Translations under genes and position numbers: made by a program
The notes under the pieces: model-generated
The model's input: only the letters and a program-made list of their open reading frames with translations
Told to the model about the DNA's origin: nothing
The model's database searches: none
Shown here: positions 23,462-31,800 of the stretch, piece after piece
How positions within the stretch are numbered: position 1 is the stretch's first letter
Layout of the letters: each line of letters opens with the position of its first letter
Assembly: GCA_018333535.1 (NCBI GenBank)
Contig: JAGXTA010000174.1
Span: 1-48,459, forward strand
Direction of reading: 5' to 3'
Length of the DNA stretch: 48,459 bases
From: Deltaproteobacteria bacterium
GTDB taxonomy: Bacteria; Desulfobacterota; BSN033; UBA1163

Positions 23462-24826
23462 CTAAGGTTTCGATTTATTGCTTTCGCCTTTCTTTCTTCT
23501 CCAGAATTCCAATCTCTTTTTGACCTCTTTTTCAAAGCCTTGATCGGTTGGGTGGTAATAGGTTTTCCCTTTCAGATTCTCCGGAAGGTATTCCTCTTCG
23601 ATGAAATGATCCGGGTAATCATGGGGATATTTATAATCCTTTCCATAATCCAGGTCCTTCATCAGAGAGGTGGGGGCATTTCTGATATGGAGCGGAACAG
23701 GCATGTTCTCAAGCTCCCGGACATCCTTCTGCACTCCCTGAAATGCCGCATAAAGGGAATTTGATTTAGGAGCGGTTGCCAGATAGACAGCCGCTTGGGC
23801 AAGAGCCAGATTCCCCTCGGGCTGGCCGATGAAGTGAAAGGCTTGCATCGCAGAAACCGACACCTGTAAAGCCTGGGGGTCTGCATTTCCTACATCCTCT
23901 GAAGCAAACCGGACCATCCGCCTTGCAATATAGAGGGGATCCTCTCCCGCCTCAAGCATCCTCCCAAGCCAGTAGAGGGCCGCATCCGGGTCACTCCCTC
24001 TCAGGCTCTTGTGGAATGCGGAGATCAGATTATAATGCTCCTCTCCGGACTTGTCATAAAGAAAAGTCTTTCTCTGGAGGACTTCCTCAAGATTTTTCGT
24101 GGTGATTTTACGGATTCCGCTTTGATCGGGCGGAGTGGTGAGCACAATCATCTCCACGGTGTTCAGAGCAATTCGTGCATCGCCGTTGACCACCCGTGAG
24201 ATCCTTTTAATCACCTCTTCCTCAACCTCGGTTGGGTACTGACCTAATCCCCTCTCCTGATTGCTCAAGGCCCGTTTTAAAATGACCTCGATCTCCTCTT
24301 CGTTCAAAGCGCGGAGGGTAAAGACCTTTGCCCTGGAAAGCAGCGGTGAAATCACTTCAAAGGATGGATTCTCTGTGGTCGCGCCGATGAGGATGATTGT
24401 TCCTTTCTCGACATGGGGCAGGAAAGCGTCCTGTTGGGCCTTGTTGAACCGGTGGATCTCATCGACAAAGAGGATCGTCCTTCTCTTCTGGTACTTCCAC
24501 TCCTCCCCCGCTTCGTGGACGACTTCCCTAATTTCTTTCACACCGGAGAGCACAGCGCTGAAGGCAATGAAATGACCGCTTGTGACGGAGGCGATGAGCA
24601 TGGCCAGCGTCGTCTTACCCGAACCCGGCGGACCCCAGAGGATCATGGAAGGAATATGATCCGATTCAATGGCCTGACGAAGGACTTTGCCGGGCCCCAG
24701 AAGATGATCCTGGCCCACGAACTCTTCCAGCATTTTCGGCCTCAACCGATCAGCCAGAGGAGCCTCTCTCCCCCAAAGCTCTCTTTCCTCGCGATTAAAA
24801 AGATCGGATTGTTTTTTACCCGTCAT
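23462..24826 (-). CDS. rarA: Replication-associated recombination protein A (MgsA/RarA, AAA+)
   Basis: A clamp-loader-like AAA+ ATPase that acts at stalled replication forks. All hallmarks are present: LADRLRPKMLEEFVGQDHLLG, Walker A GPPGSGKTT, Walker B ILFVDEIHRF, sensor 1 GATTENPSF, arginine finger region LSRAKVF, and the C-terminal tetramerisation domain (RMLEAGEDPLYIARRMVRFASEDVG) with the terminal KGKTYYHPTDQG. Length (about 454 residues) is normal. ATG at 24824-24826 is preferred to the TTG two codons earlier. The gene is monocistronic between Pcm and a REP-A element, as common for rarA. Confidence 0.95.
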   Translation of the reverse strand: MTGKKQSDLFNREERELWGREAPLADRLRPKMLEEFVGQDHLLGPGKVLRQAIESDHIPSMILWGPPGSGKTTLAMLIASVTSGHFIAFSAVLSGVKEIREVVHEAGEEWKYQKRRTILFVDEIHRFNKAQQDAFLPHVEKGTIILIGATTENPSFEVISPLLSRAKVFTLRALNEEEIEVILKRALSNQERGLGQYPTEVEEEVIKRISRVVNGDARIALNTVEMIVLTTPPDQSGIRKITTKNLEEVLQRKTFLYDKSGEEHYNLISAFHKSLRGSDPDAALYWLGRMLEAGEDPLYIARRMVRFASEDVGNADPQALQVSVSAMQAFHFIGQPEGNLALAQAAVYLATAPKSNSLYAAFQGVQKDVRELENMPVPLHIRNAPTSLMKDLDYGKDYKYPHDYPDHFIEEEYLPENLKGKTYYHPTDQGFEKEVKKRLEFWRRKKGESNKSKP

Positions 24827-24849
24827 CCTCAATCAAACCACCCAAAGGC

Positions 24850-24999
24850 AATATTGATGCAATTGTAAAAAGTCGTCATTCCCGTGAAAACGGGAATCCA
24901 GAGAATTCTGACTACTTGAAAATATCCCGCTAAGAGCAGGACTTGCGCAGGCATGACTGATAATGGGATTTTCAGACTTTTTACGAAACCATCAATATT
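24850..24999. repeat. REP-A element with terminal inverted arms (copy 2)
   Basis: The core carries the same CATTCCCG...CGGGAATCC hairpin as copy 1. Outer arms AATATTGATG...GTAAAAAGTC (24850-24874) and GACTTTTTAC...CATCAATATT (24975-24999) match at 20 of 25 positions as inverted repeats. The arms extend further than in copy 1, with a shared inner part. Confidence 0.75.
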
Positions 25000-25060
25000 T
25001 ATTTCCTTATTTCCTGATCTCCTGGTACCCTGATCTCCCTATCTCCCCATCTCTTCTTCA
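25000..25060. repeat. Word array (CCTGATCTCC / CTCCCTATCTCCCC)
   Basis: TTTCCTTATTTCCTGATCTCC, GGTACCCTGATCTCCC and CTATCTCCCCATCTC reiterate one pyrimidine-rich word. The last copies form the C-terminal codons of the inositol-phosphatase-like gene (stop 25039). Confidence 0.45.
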
Positions 25061-25863
25061 ATCCCCTCAATCGCTTGAAGCATCTGTTCGTGAATCAGCC
25101 CATTGGAGGCAACCAGGAGTCCCCCGCAATAGATATCGAAAGGTCCTCCTCCCGGGCCTGTCACCTTCCCCCCTGCCTCTGTGATGAGAAGCAATCCAGC
25201 GGCCATGTCCCAGGGTTTGAGACCCAGTTCCCAGAAACCATCAAACCTGCCAGCGGCCACATAACAGAGGTCGATAGCCGCAGAACCAGGTCTGCGAATG
25301 GCAAAGGTTTGCCTGATGAATTGATGAAAATAGCGGAGATAGTATTCTGGACGCTCCTGAACATCGTACGGAAAACCCGTGGCAAGAAAACTCCTCTTCA
25401 ATTGATCGGTTTGAGAGACAGAAATTCTTCTTTCGTTAAGAAACGCTCCCTCTCCTTTTTCGGCAACGAAGAGTTCATTAAGGGTCGGATGATAGACAAC
25501 GCCCAATCTCAGCTCTCCATCCAACTCCAGACCGATCGAAACGGAAAAGAAAGGAAAGCCCCTGGCATAATTTGCCGTTCCATCGATCGGATCGATGATC
25601 CATCGCCAGGGAGAGACCTTCTCCTCAAAAGGGCTCTCTTCGGTCATGATCTCATGCTCCGGAAAAGCATCAAGAATGATTCTCTGGATGGCCTCATCAC
25701 AGAACCGGTCCACTTCTGTCACCGGGTTAAACTCCCCCTTATATTCTACAGAGTGGGCCTGGCCATAATGAAGCATCTGAATCCGCCCTGCCTCCTTCGC
25801 CGCTGCGATGGCTACCTTAAGAAAACGATCGTTCTGTTTCACGTTCAAACCTTTTCGTGTCAT
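25039..25863 (-). CDS. suhB: Inositol monophosphatase family protein (SuhB-like)
   Basis: A 274-residue metal-dependent phosphatase. The three metal-binding signatures are intact: MTEESPFEE (Glu71-like), WIIDPIDGTANYARGFPFF (DPxDGT), and ELGLKPWDMAAGLLLITEAGG (WDxAAG). Substrates in bacteria include inositol-1-phosphate and other sugar phosphates; SuhB additionally acts with the NusA/NusG antitermination machinery in some species, which cannot be judged here. The start is ambiguous, with ATG at 25861-25863 used; a slightly later start would shorten a poorly conserved N-terminus. It diverges from the PaaI-type gene across a 310-nt gap dominated by a REP-B element. Confidence 0.9.
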   Translation of the reverse strand: MTRKGLNVKQNDRFLKVAIAAAKEAGRIQMLHYGQAHSVEYKGEFNPVTEVDRFCDEAIQRIILDAFPEHEIMTEESPFEEKVSPWRWIIDPIDGTANYARGFPFFSVSIGLELDGELRLGVVYHPTLNELFVAEKGEGAFLNERRISVSQTDQLKRSFLATGFPYDVQERPEYYLRYFHQFIRQTFAIRRPGSAAIDLCYVAAGRFDGFWELGLKPWDMAAGLLLITEAGGKVTGPGGGPFDIYCGGLLVASNGLIHEQMLQAIEGIEEEMGR

Positions 25864-25871
25864 TTTAGCTT

Positions 25872-26064
25872 TTTGAAAAAGGCTATCTAATCCCCCTTCA
25901 TCCTAACCCCCCCAACCCCCCCTTATTTTAAGGGGGGAGAAAGGGGGGTTACTCCTCCCTTTGGTCTCCGACCCAGAGCGGTCTCTGACCCGGAGGGCAA
26001 AGGGAGGTGGGGAGGGATTTTAAAAGGTTTATTTTAAACCGTTAAATTGATAACCTTTTTCAAA
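25872..26064. repeat. REP-B element with 16-nt terminal inverted arms
   Basis: Arms TTTGAAAAAGGCTATC (25872-25887) and GATAACCTTTTTCAAA (26049-26064) match at 15 of 16 positions. The interior is a series of GC-rich hairpins (AACCCCCCCAACCC...GGGGGGAGAAAGGGGGG; CCTCCCTTTGG...AAAGGGAGG). This element makes up most of the 25864-26172 gap between the divergent suhB-like and PaaI-like genes; any promoter must lie in the remainder. Confidence 0.7.
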
Positions 26065-26172
26065 TATTTGACAACCCTTTTGTTCAAACTATATGATACA
26101 AGAAAAATCAAGTCAACCATAGCCCCAATCCTCTCCTGCTATGAGGAGAGGGAGAACGACAAGGAGCGCCAG

Positions 26173-26592
26173 ATGAAATTCGTATCCGATGGAGGCTGTT
26201 TTGTGTGCGGCGAAAAGAATCCGCACGGATTAAAAATTAAGTTCCAGGTCGACCGGCAGAAGCAGACCATCCACACGACCTTCACGGTGGAGCCAATCTA
26301 TCAGGGCTGGGATGGAGTCGTTCACGGCGGAATCGTCTGCACCCTTCTGGATGAAGCGATGGCCAATCTGGTTTATGAATTAGGATTAAATGCAATTGCA
26401 GCATCCCTGGAGGTCAGATTCAAAAAACCGGCCCCGACCCTTCAACCCCTTCGAATCGATGGAGAAATCACAGAAGTGCATAAGAAATTGGTTAAGGCAA
26501 AGGCAAGCGTCGCAAGGGAGGATGGAGCGGTATTGGCCACAGCAACCGCCTCCTTTGTCCGGCAGGGCCTGGAAGGAACTTATTCCGATTGA
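26173..26592 (+). CDS. PaaI-type hot-dog acyl-CoA thioesterase
   Basis: A 139-residue PaaI/4HBT-family thioesterase with GGCFVCGEKNPHGLKI at its start, VEPIYQGWDGVVHGGIVCTLLDEAMANL as the catalytic helix region (the HGG and D/E of the family are present) and the usual closing strands VLATATASFVRQG. Such enzymes release CoA from stalled acyl or phenylacetyl-CoA intermediates. AAGGAGCGCCAG precedes the ATG at 26173 and decides the start. The 3' end overlaps the convergent amidohydrolase gene by 13 nt. It is one of the few plus-strand genes in the window. Confidence 0.85.
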   Translation: MKFVSDGGCFVCGEKNPHGLKIKFQVDRQKQTIHTTFTVEPIYQGWDGVVHGGIVCTLLDEAMANLVYELGLNAIAASLEVRFKKPAPTLQPLRIDGEITEVHKKLVKAKASVAREDGAVLATATASFVRQGLEGTYSD

Positions 26593-27422
26593 AGAAACCT
26601 CAAAAAGTTCAACCCCAAAATCTTCTCGCGGTCCTCGGTCGAGAGGCCTGATTCTTCCAGCTCCCGAAAATACCTTCGGGGTTGGACCAGCGGAAAGTCC
26701 GATCCGAAAATAATCTTCTCCGCGCCCACGATCTTTTTTACAACTCCATAGATCTTCTTCGAATAGAGGAAGGGAGAGGCGGCCGTATCGTAATAGACAT
26801 TCGCCATTGCTTTCGCAACCTCAGGCATCAGCTCATAGAAGGGAAGCCCCCCTCCCCAGTGGGCCAGCAGGATCTTAAGAGATGGAAAGGCGAGGGCAAA
26901 CCGGTAGAAGGCCTCCAGAGGAGTCCTTCCCTTGCCGGGATAAGGATGACCGAGATGCTCATTGGTATGGAGAAGGAGAGGAATCCTCTGCTTCTCCATC
27001 TCTTTAAAAATCGGCCTCATCGATTCAATATCCTGATCGGTCATCTCCCGATCGTAGAAAGCGATCTCCCCCACTCCCTTTGCCCCATTCTGAATTCCCC
27101 GTTTCAACTCCCTGGCTGACCACTCCGGGTCCGAAAAGAGGAGAAGAATGAAAACGATCAATCGATGGGGATAGCGCAGGGCAGAATCGATCAGGTATTG
27201 ATTATGAAGAGCGCAGAGTTCTTTTTCGTTCCAGGGAAAACCGCAGATCACCGATTGCTCGATCCCCGCCTCATCCATCGACGCAATAACCTCCTCTGCT
27301 CCGACAATCTTTGCCTTGGGATTTTTATATACGGAAGAAAATCCTTCGTCCCTTAAACAGAAGGCCTCCCTGTTCTTTTTCATCTCATCAGGAAAGATAT
27401 GGGTGTGACAGTCGATGATCAT
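26580..27422 (-). CDS. Amidohydrolase-2 family metal-dependent hydrolase
   Basis: A 280-residue TIM-barrel hydrolase. Metal ligands are visible as MIIDCHTHIFP at the N-terminus (HxH), LLLHTNEH in mid-chain, LLAHWGGG and the final GSDFPL aspartate. This matches the Amidohydro_2 group (ACMSD-like decarboxylases and lactonases), so decarboxylation or hydrolysis of an aromatic or cyclic acid is plausible; the substrate cannot be stated. The ATG overlaps the upstream flavin reductase stop (ATGA, 27419-27422), suggesting the two enzymes act together. The 3' end runs 13 nt into the convergent PaaI gene. Confidence 0.85.
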   Translation of the reverse strand: MIIDCHTHIFPDEMKKNREAFCLRDEGFSSVYKNPKAKIVGAEEVIASMDEAGIEQSVICGFPWNEKELCALHNQYLIDSALRYPHRLIVFILLLFSDPEWSARELKRGIQNGAKGVGEIAFYDREMTDQDIESMRPIFKEMEKQRIPLLLHTNEHLGHPYPGKGRTPLEAFYRFALAFPSLKILLAHWGGGLPFYELMPEVAKAMANVYYDTAASPFLYSKKIYGVVKKIVGAEKIIFGSDFPLVQPRRYFRELEESGLSTEDREKILGLNFLRFLQSE

Positions 27423-27988
27423 GGCTTCCCTTTGGTAAAACCATAATGGCCGAGGGGTTTTCCGAGGCTCCAGTACTCCTGCGCACCCGGGCAGTAAGCC
27501 AGTGGAAGGGCTTTCGGAATATCGATCCGGCCACTTTCCTTCTGCACTTCCTCCTTCACATGGAGGGCAATGATCTCGCCGAGAAAGAGATTGTGGCTTC
27601 CGAGGGAGATGATCTGTTTGACTTCACACTCCATTTGAACCGGACATTGGTCGATCAATGGCGCTCTCACCTTCTCCGCTGGAACAGCTTTCCATCCCGT
27701 CAGATCAAATTTATCCGTCACTCTTCCTGAGACCACCCCGCAGGCATCAACCCCTCTGACCATCTCCTCCAAGGGAAGGTTAACCACAAATTCTTTCGCC
27801 TCTTGGATGCACGTATTCGAATATCGTTCCGGTCGAATGGAAATGCCGATCATGGGAGGCTCGGAATTGAGCACTCCTGCCCAGGCGAGCGTGATGATAT
27901 TGGGTCTTCCCTTTCCATCCACACAGGTGACCAGGACGACCGGCGTGGGAAAGAGTAAGGTCGTAGGTGAAAGACTCTTTCGTCCCAT
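27419..27988 (-). CDS. Flavin reductase-like domain protein
   Basis: A 189-residue FMN-binding split-barrel protein of the flavin reductase-like family. Key segments are LLFPTPVVLVTCVDGKGRPNIITLAWAGVLNSEPP (FMN site) and GISIRPERYSNTCI, with the later QMECEVKQIISLGSHNLFLGEI. AGGAGGAGAAAAA precedes the ATG at 27986-27988; the frame reads on upstream into the REP-D element, encoding SLSNHER, which I exclude. Coupled to the amidohydrolase gene. These proteins may supply reduced flavin or act as flavin-dependent small-molecule reductases; substrate unknown. Confidence 0.9.
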   Translation of the reverse strand: MGRKSLSPTTLLFPTPVVLVTCVDGKGRPNIITLAWAGVLNSEPPMIGISIRPERYSNTCIQEAKEFVVNLPLEEMVRGVDACGVVSGRVTDKFDLTGWKAVPAEKVRAPLIDQCPVQMECEVKQIISLGSHNLFLGEIIALHVKEEVQKESGRIDIPKALPLAYCPGAQEYWSLGKPLGHYGFTKGKP

Positions 27989-28006
27989 TTTTTCTCCTCC
28001 TTTAGA

Positions 28007-28134
28007 GACTGTGTCGTAAGTCCGTTCATGGTTCGACAGGCTCACCACGAACGGACTATAGTGTATTAGAAATCATTCAGTTAACCGTTTGTCCTGAGCA
28101 AGTCGAAGGGCAAACGGTGAATTACGAAACAGTC
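28007..28134. repeat. REP-D element with terminal inverted arms
   Basis: Outer arms GACTGTGTCGTAA (28007-28019) and TTACGAAACAGTC (28122-28134) match at 12 of 13 positions. Two core hairpins lie inside: CCGTTCATGGTTCGAC...CACGAACGG and CCGTTTGTCC...GGGCAAACGG. A related hairpin occurs at 46874-46908. Confidence 0.75.
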
Positions 28135-28153
28135 TGTTAGGGGACCCTGCCTG

Positions 28154-28762
28154 TTACTGAAAAAGGCTCACATCCCCTTTCCCTTTTCGGATGACTTTTG
28201 GAAATTCATCGGTGAGATCAATGATGCTGGAATGCTCGGCAATGATTACTCCGCCGTCGATGACAAGGTCGAGCTTCTTGGCGAAGCGTTCTGCAATTTC
28301 GGCGGGATCGTTGTAAAGGCTTTCATCAGTTTTGTAGACGCTGGTGCTGATGATCGGGTGCCCTAATTCCCTCACAAGGCTGAGGCAGATATTATTGTCC
28401 GGGATGCGAATGCCAACGGTATTCTGTTTTGTCATGGCAATCTTGGGAACAAGTTTGGTTGCGGTTAAAACAAAGGTATAAGGACCGGGAAGCAGCCTCT
28501 TCATCATTTTATAGGCATAATTGGAGACATGGGCATAACGGCTGATGTCCTTCAGGTCGGCGCAGATGAAACTAAGCGGTTTCTTCGCCTCCATCTTCTT
28601 CAATCGATGAATCTTCCGTATCGCCTCCTGGTTGAACAGATCACAACCCACTCCATAAACCGTGTCGGTGGGATATCCGATCACACCCCCCTCTTCCAGA
28701 ACTTCAATTACCCTTCGGACCAGCCTCAACTGCGGATTTTTAGAATTGATGGCAAGGATCAT
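28154..28762 (-). CDS. Threonylcarbamoyladenylate synthase family (TsaC/YrdC/YciO)
   Basis: A 202-residue YrdC-domain protein. YrdC domains make L-threonylcarbamoyl-AMP for tRNA t6A37. Conserved strands are GGVIGYPTDTVYGVGCDLFNQEA, KKPLSFICADL and LLPGPYTFVLTATKLVP, with HPIISTSVYKTDES and KLDLVIDGGV at the C-terminus. The KxR-type pocket is incompletely visible, and the shorter YciO-like form is a real alternative, so no symbol is given. GGAGAG precedes the ATG. It follows the NlpC/P60 gene by 4 nt. Confidence 0.85.
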   Translation of the reverse strand: MILAINSKNPQLRLVRRVIEVLEEGGVIGYPTDTVYGVGCDLFNQEAIRKIHRLKKMEAKKPLSFICADLKDISRYAHVSNYAYKMMKRLLPGPYTFVLTATKLVPKIAMTKQNTVGIRIPDNNICLSLVRELGHPIISTSVYKTDESLYNDPAEIAERFAKKLDLVIDGGVIIAEHSSIIDLTDEFPKVIRKGKGDVSLFQ

Positions 28763-28766
28763 ATGC

Positions 28767-29684
28767 TTAGCTCTCCTTCTCTAATTCGATGATGCGCACC
28801 CCATTGATGAACCGCTGGTTAAAATAAGGGGTGTCCAGATTATCCACTCTCACCTCTTTGCCTCGGTAGGAGGCGTGAACGAATTGATTGTTGCCGATAT
28901 AGATTCCCACATGGGCGTTATTCGCCCAGCGCGTCTTAAAAAAGATCAGATCGCCCTCTTCCAATTCCCCTCTCCCAACTTTTTTGCCGATGCGCAACTG
29001 TTCCCGGGCGGTCCTGGGAAGCTGGACATTAAAAATCTCAAAGATCTTTTTTACAAAGGCAGAACAATCGAGCCCCTTCAGCGTGGAACCACCCAGCCGG
29101 TAAGGAACCCCTAAAAAGGTTTTAACCACCCTCACAAAGAGACTCCTCTCTTCAGGGTCTCTCCATTTTCCAAGAGGCTCAGAGTCCGTCTGATTCTCAC
29201 CCTGGGCCTGTTGACTCTCTTTGGCCCCTTCTGCATCTCCAAGCTCTTCTAATTCTTCCTCCCTGTTGATTTTCTGTTTTACCAGAATCAGTATCTGGCC
29301 GGTCTTCAAGGCGTTCGTTTGAAGCTCGTTCAACCTTTTGATCTCTTCCACTGAAAGGCCCACCCTCTTTGAAATCGTGTATAGGCTATCCCCCTGTTTT
29401 ACGATGTAGGATTCGGTCTCGGGTGAAACCCTCTGGACTGCATTTCCGGCTGGCCTCTTTTTCGGATTCGGTATGACGAGAACTTGCTTCGGTTTGAGAT
29501 AACTTCCTTCCAGACCATTGGCCTCCTTTAAAGCTTCAACGGAGATGCCATACGATTTCGCAATCGTGTAGAGAGAGTCACCGGATTTGACCGTATAGCG
29601 CTCTTCTGCCGATAGACCGTTAGGGCAGACCCATACAAACAGGACGACAAGCATCACCCCCAAAAAGCCTAACCGTCCTACCAT
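28767..29684 (-). CDS. Two-LysM NlpC/P60 murein endopeptidase
   Basis: A 305-residue exported peptidoglycan hydrolase: signal peptide (residues 1-26, MLVVLFVWVCPNGLSA), two LysM domains (about 29-73 YTVKSGDSLYTIAKSYG and 92-135 YIVKQGDSLYTISKRVG), a charged linker, and NlpC/P60 (about 184-300) with catalytic Cys207 in LDCSAF, His258 in AHVGIYIG and His270 in QFVHAS. It would cleave D-gamma-Glu-mDAP-type links. AAGGAGGGGATTT precedes the ATG. It lies downstream of the sigma/anti-sigma pair and before the TsaC-like gene. Confidence 0.95.
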   Translation of the reverse strand: MVGRLGFLGVMLVVLFVWVCPNGLSAEERYTVKSGDSLYTIAKSYGISVEALKEANGLEGSYLKPKQVLVIPNPKKRPAGNAVQRVSPETESYIVKQGDSLYTISKRVGLSVEEIKRLNELQTNALKTGQILILVKQKINREEELEELGDAEGAKESQQAQGENQTDSEPLGKWRDPEERSLFVRVVKTFLGVPYRLGGSTLKGLDCSAFVKKIFEIFNVQLPRTAREQLRIGKKVGRGELEEGDLIFFKTRWANNAHVGIYIGNNQFVHASYRGKEVRVDNLDTPYFNQRFINGVRIIELEKES

Positions 29685-29817
29685 AAATCCCCTCCTTTCC
29701 TGTTGCCGGACATCCCTTCCCTGTTAAAAATGTGGGAATTTTTTGAAAAGGATCAGATTGGATGAGTAGATACGAATAATTTATACAAGGATTGTTTCTA
29801 TAAGTCAACCGGAACGA

Positions 29818-30870
29818 TCATTCCGGGACGAGGTGAATGCGGATGGAAATTATATTTTCTCTGAGGACCACTGATCTCGAGGGTTCTTTTCCCTTCGCTT
29901 CAGGCTCCGTGCTCTTCGCTCCAGCGGCAAGATTTAAATCATCCTTCATCTCTTTTTGAACGGCAGCTTTGGGAGCCGAAGGAGGAAAACCGACCTGGGC
30001 CAACTCTTTTTCAAATTCCGTCAAGGTGGAGGCAGGCAGGGAGGCTAATAAAACATCTCCATCTTCTTTTACCACTTCTCCCCCCAATTGCTTTGCCAAC
30101 TCCTGAATTCGGGAGATGGCTCTCTCCCGGTCGCTGATTTTCAGAGTTATTTCACGGGCTGTTTTTTGGGCAAGAGACATCGTCACCCTTCCAACCCTCT
30201 CGCCCTCTCTCCTCTTCTCCTCCAGACGAGGGGCTTCTGCTTTTGCCATCTCCTTCGGACGAACAAGTTCAGTCGTTGCCATCTCTTCTTTCAGGGGAGG
30301 GGCAGGCGGTTCCTTATCCTCTTCTTTCATTTTTTGAACAACCTGACCTTTATTGCTTACCTTTTCATCCGCAACAGAGGGTTTGGCTTCTGCAAGATAA
30401 TTTTCTCGATAGAGTTCAGGGAGGGGCGTGGTCACTTTTTGCCCCTCCTCTTCTTTTAAAACAGGCTCTTTCTTTTCTCTATCCGATTGCAGAACCTCAG
30501 GCTTTTCAACAGCCCTCTTCTGAAACATATCAAAGGGGGGCATTTTGGTAAGATAAAGGGCTAAAAAAACGATCATCACCATGGCCGCGGCCTGGACAGG
30601 GATTTTCATGGAGCGGAAGAACCGATCCCCTCCACGCCTTTCTCGCCCCTTTCGTTCCTCCCGTTTCTTCTGTATCTCTGAGAGAAACCCTTCTGGCGCC
30701 TCCTCTTCTTCGACCGTGTGAAGCCAGTGGATCATCCTGTTGAACTGTTCCCACTCTTTTTGACAATCCTGGCAGGAACCAAGATGTTCTCTGATCCTCT
30801 CCTCTTCCGACGGCTTCAATTCCCCTTCAAGTAAGGAGGAGAATTGGTCACGCACCTCATTACATTTCAT
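29818..30870 (-). CDS. Anti-sigma factor with zinc-finger (zf-HC2) domain
   Basis: A 350-residue transmembrane regulator. The N-terminus has the anti-sigma zinc motif HLGSCQDC (HxxxCxxC) within MKCNEVRDQFSSLLEGEL, one transmembrane helix (about residues 90-110, VQAAAMVMIVFLALYL), a long Glu/Lys-rich periplasmic stalk and a C-terminal domain similar to DUF4349/DUF2275-type (REITLKISDRERAISRIQELAKQLGG). It would hold the adjacent ECF sigma factor at the membrane. ATG at 30868-30870 follows GGGGT; a start 6 codons earlier has no such site. It is separated from the sigma gene by a 170-nt word array. Confidence 0.85.
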   Translation of the reverse strand: MKCNEVRDQFSSLLEGELKPSEEERIREHLGSCQDCQKEWEQFNRMIHWLHTVEEEEAPEGFLSEIQKKREERKGRERRGGDRFFRSMKIPVQAAAMVMIVFLALYLTKMPPFDMFQKRAVEKPEVLQSDREKKEPVLKEEEGQKVTTPLPELYRENYLAEAKPSVADEKVSNKGQVVQKMKEEDKEPPAPPLKEEMATTELVRPKEMAKAEAPRLEEKRREGERVGRVTMSLAQKTAREITLKISDRERAISRIQELAKQLGGEVVKEDGDVLLASLPASTLTEFEKELAQVGFPPSAPKAAVQKEMKDDLNLAAGAKSTEPEAKGKEPSRSVVLRENIISIRIHLVPE

Positions 30871-30894
30871 GGATTTTACCCCAATCATGACTTA

Positions 30895-31035
30895 TAGGTC
30901 ATCAGGATATCAGGTTATCAGGAGGTGGGTATCAGAAAATCAGGAGATCAGGTTTAAAATTTTATATTTTATCCCTCTGGTTTCCTAATATCCTGGTATC
31001 CTGCTTCCTGATTTCCTGTTCACCTGATACCCCTC
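30895..31035. repeat. Inverted word array (word ATCAGGATATCAGG)
   Basis: The left arm reads ATCAGGATATCAGGTTATCAGG then TATCAGAAAATCAGG and GATCAGG. The right arm reads CCTAATATCCTGGTATCCTG then CCTGATTTCCTGTTC and CACCTGATACC. The spacer is A/T-rich. It separates the sigma and anti-sigma genes and could affect their relative expression. Confidence 0.7.
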
Positions 31036-31040
31036 AAGAA

Positions 31041-31631
31041 CTAATGAATGAACCTCTCCAGAATCCCTTTAAGATCCATTCTGGCCCTGTGAAGCCTTGA
31101 CTTGATTGTCCCTTCGGGAAGAGAAAGCAACTTCCCTATCTCTTCATAAGAGTACCCCTGGAGGTCCCTTAATACAATCATCTCTCTCTGATCCTCCTTC
31201 AATTTTAACAGCCCTTTCTGGACAAACTCCTTGATCATCTTCTTTTCGAAGAGGGTTTCCGGATTACCGGAAGGATCATAGACATGCCTTTCCATCTCTC
31301 CATCCTCTGTTTCGATGGGATCGTTCAACGAGTCGGTTTTGAAGTAGTGTCTTCGCTTCAAATATTTCCAGCGGTTTCGGCAATGGTTCAAGGTCATCTG
31401 CGTCAGCCAGGGCTCAAATTTGACCTCTTCCCTCAAACCCTTAATCGACTCCAGGACGGAGAGAAAGACCTCCTGGGACAACTCCTTCGCCTCCTCCCTG
31501 TTTCCCAACATCCGAAAGGCGATATTAAAAACCTTCTTCTCGTAAGCGAGGACGATCTCCGCAAAGGCGCTCTCGTCTCCTGCCTTACAATTCTCAATCA
31601 CCTCTTTCTGAACCTTCGGAGAACGCTCCAT
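31041..31631 (-). CDS. ECF RNA polymerase sigma factor (RpoE-like)
   Basis: A 196-residue sigma-70-type factor of the extracytoplasmic class. Region 2 spans about 20-85 (AFAEIVLAYEKKVFNIAFRM, EAKELSQEVF, EPWLTQMTLN) and region 4 about 138-186 (LKEDQREMIVLRDLQGYSYEEIGKLLSLPEGTIKSRLHRAR, helix-turn-helix). Regions 1 and 3 are absent, as usual. The gene is followed by the zinc-finger anti-sigma gene, making the normal pair, and a good sigma-E-like promoter lies just upstream, suggesting autoregulation in response to envelope stress. Confidence 0.9.
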   Translation of the reverse strand: MERSPKVQKEVIENCKAGDESAFAEIVLAYEKKVFNIAFRMLGNREEAKELSQEVFLSVLESIKGLREEVKFEPWLTQMTLNHCRNRWKYLKRRHYFKTDSLNDPIETEDGEMERHVYDPSGNPETLFEKKMIKEFVQKGLLKLKEDQREMIVLRDLQGYSYEEIGKLLSLPEGTIKSRLHRARMDLKGILERFIH

Positions 31632-31656
31632 TAAAAATCCGTATGTCCCCTCTTAT

Positions 31657-31685
31657 ATAGACAACGAAAGGATGGATAAAGTTCC
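31657..31685 (-). promoter_or_regulatory. Candidate sigma-E-type promoter of the sigma gene
   Basis: On the minus strand GGAACTT (31679-31685) is followed after 16 nt by GTCTAT (31657-31662). This is close to the ECF/RpoE consensus (GGAACTT-N15-16-GTCTAA). The predicted start gives a leader of about 20 nt to the ATG at 31629-31631. Confidence 0.6.
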
Positions 31686-31687
31686 AA

Positions 31688-31800
31688 AAAATAAAAACGA
31701 ATAACACGAATGGCAGCGAATGACACAAATAGGTTTTATTCGTGAAATTCGTTATCTTTTGGGTTCATTCGTTTCATCATTCGTGAATCTCTCCTTTTTC
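31688..31800. repeat. Inverted ACGAAT word array (gene-free copy)
   Basis: The left arm reads AAAAACGAATAACACGAATGGC then AGCGAATGACACAAATAGG. The right arm reads TTTTATTCGTGAAATTCGTTATC then TTCATTCGTTTCATCATTCGTG. Same word family as the GxxExxY locus, here without a gene. The right arm encodes the C-terminal FTNDETNEPKR of the 3-hydroxyacyl-CoA dehydrogenase. Confidence 0.75.
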
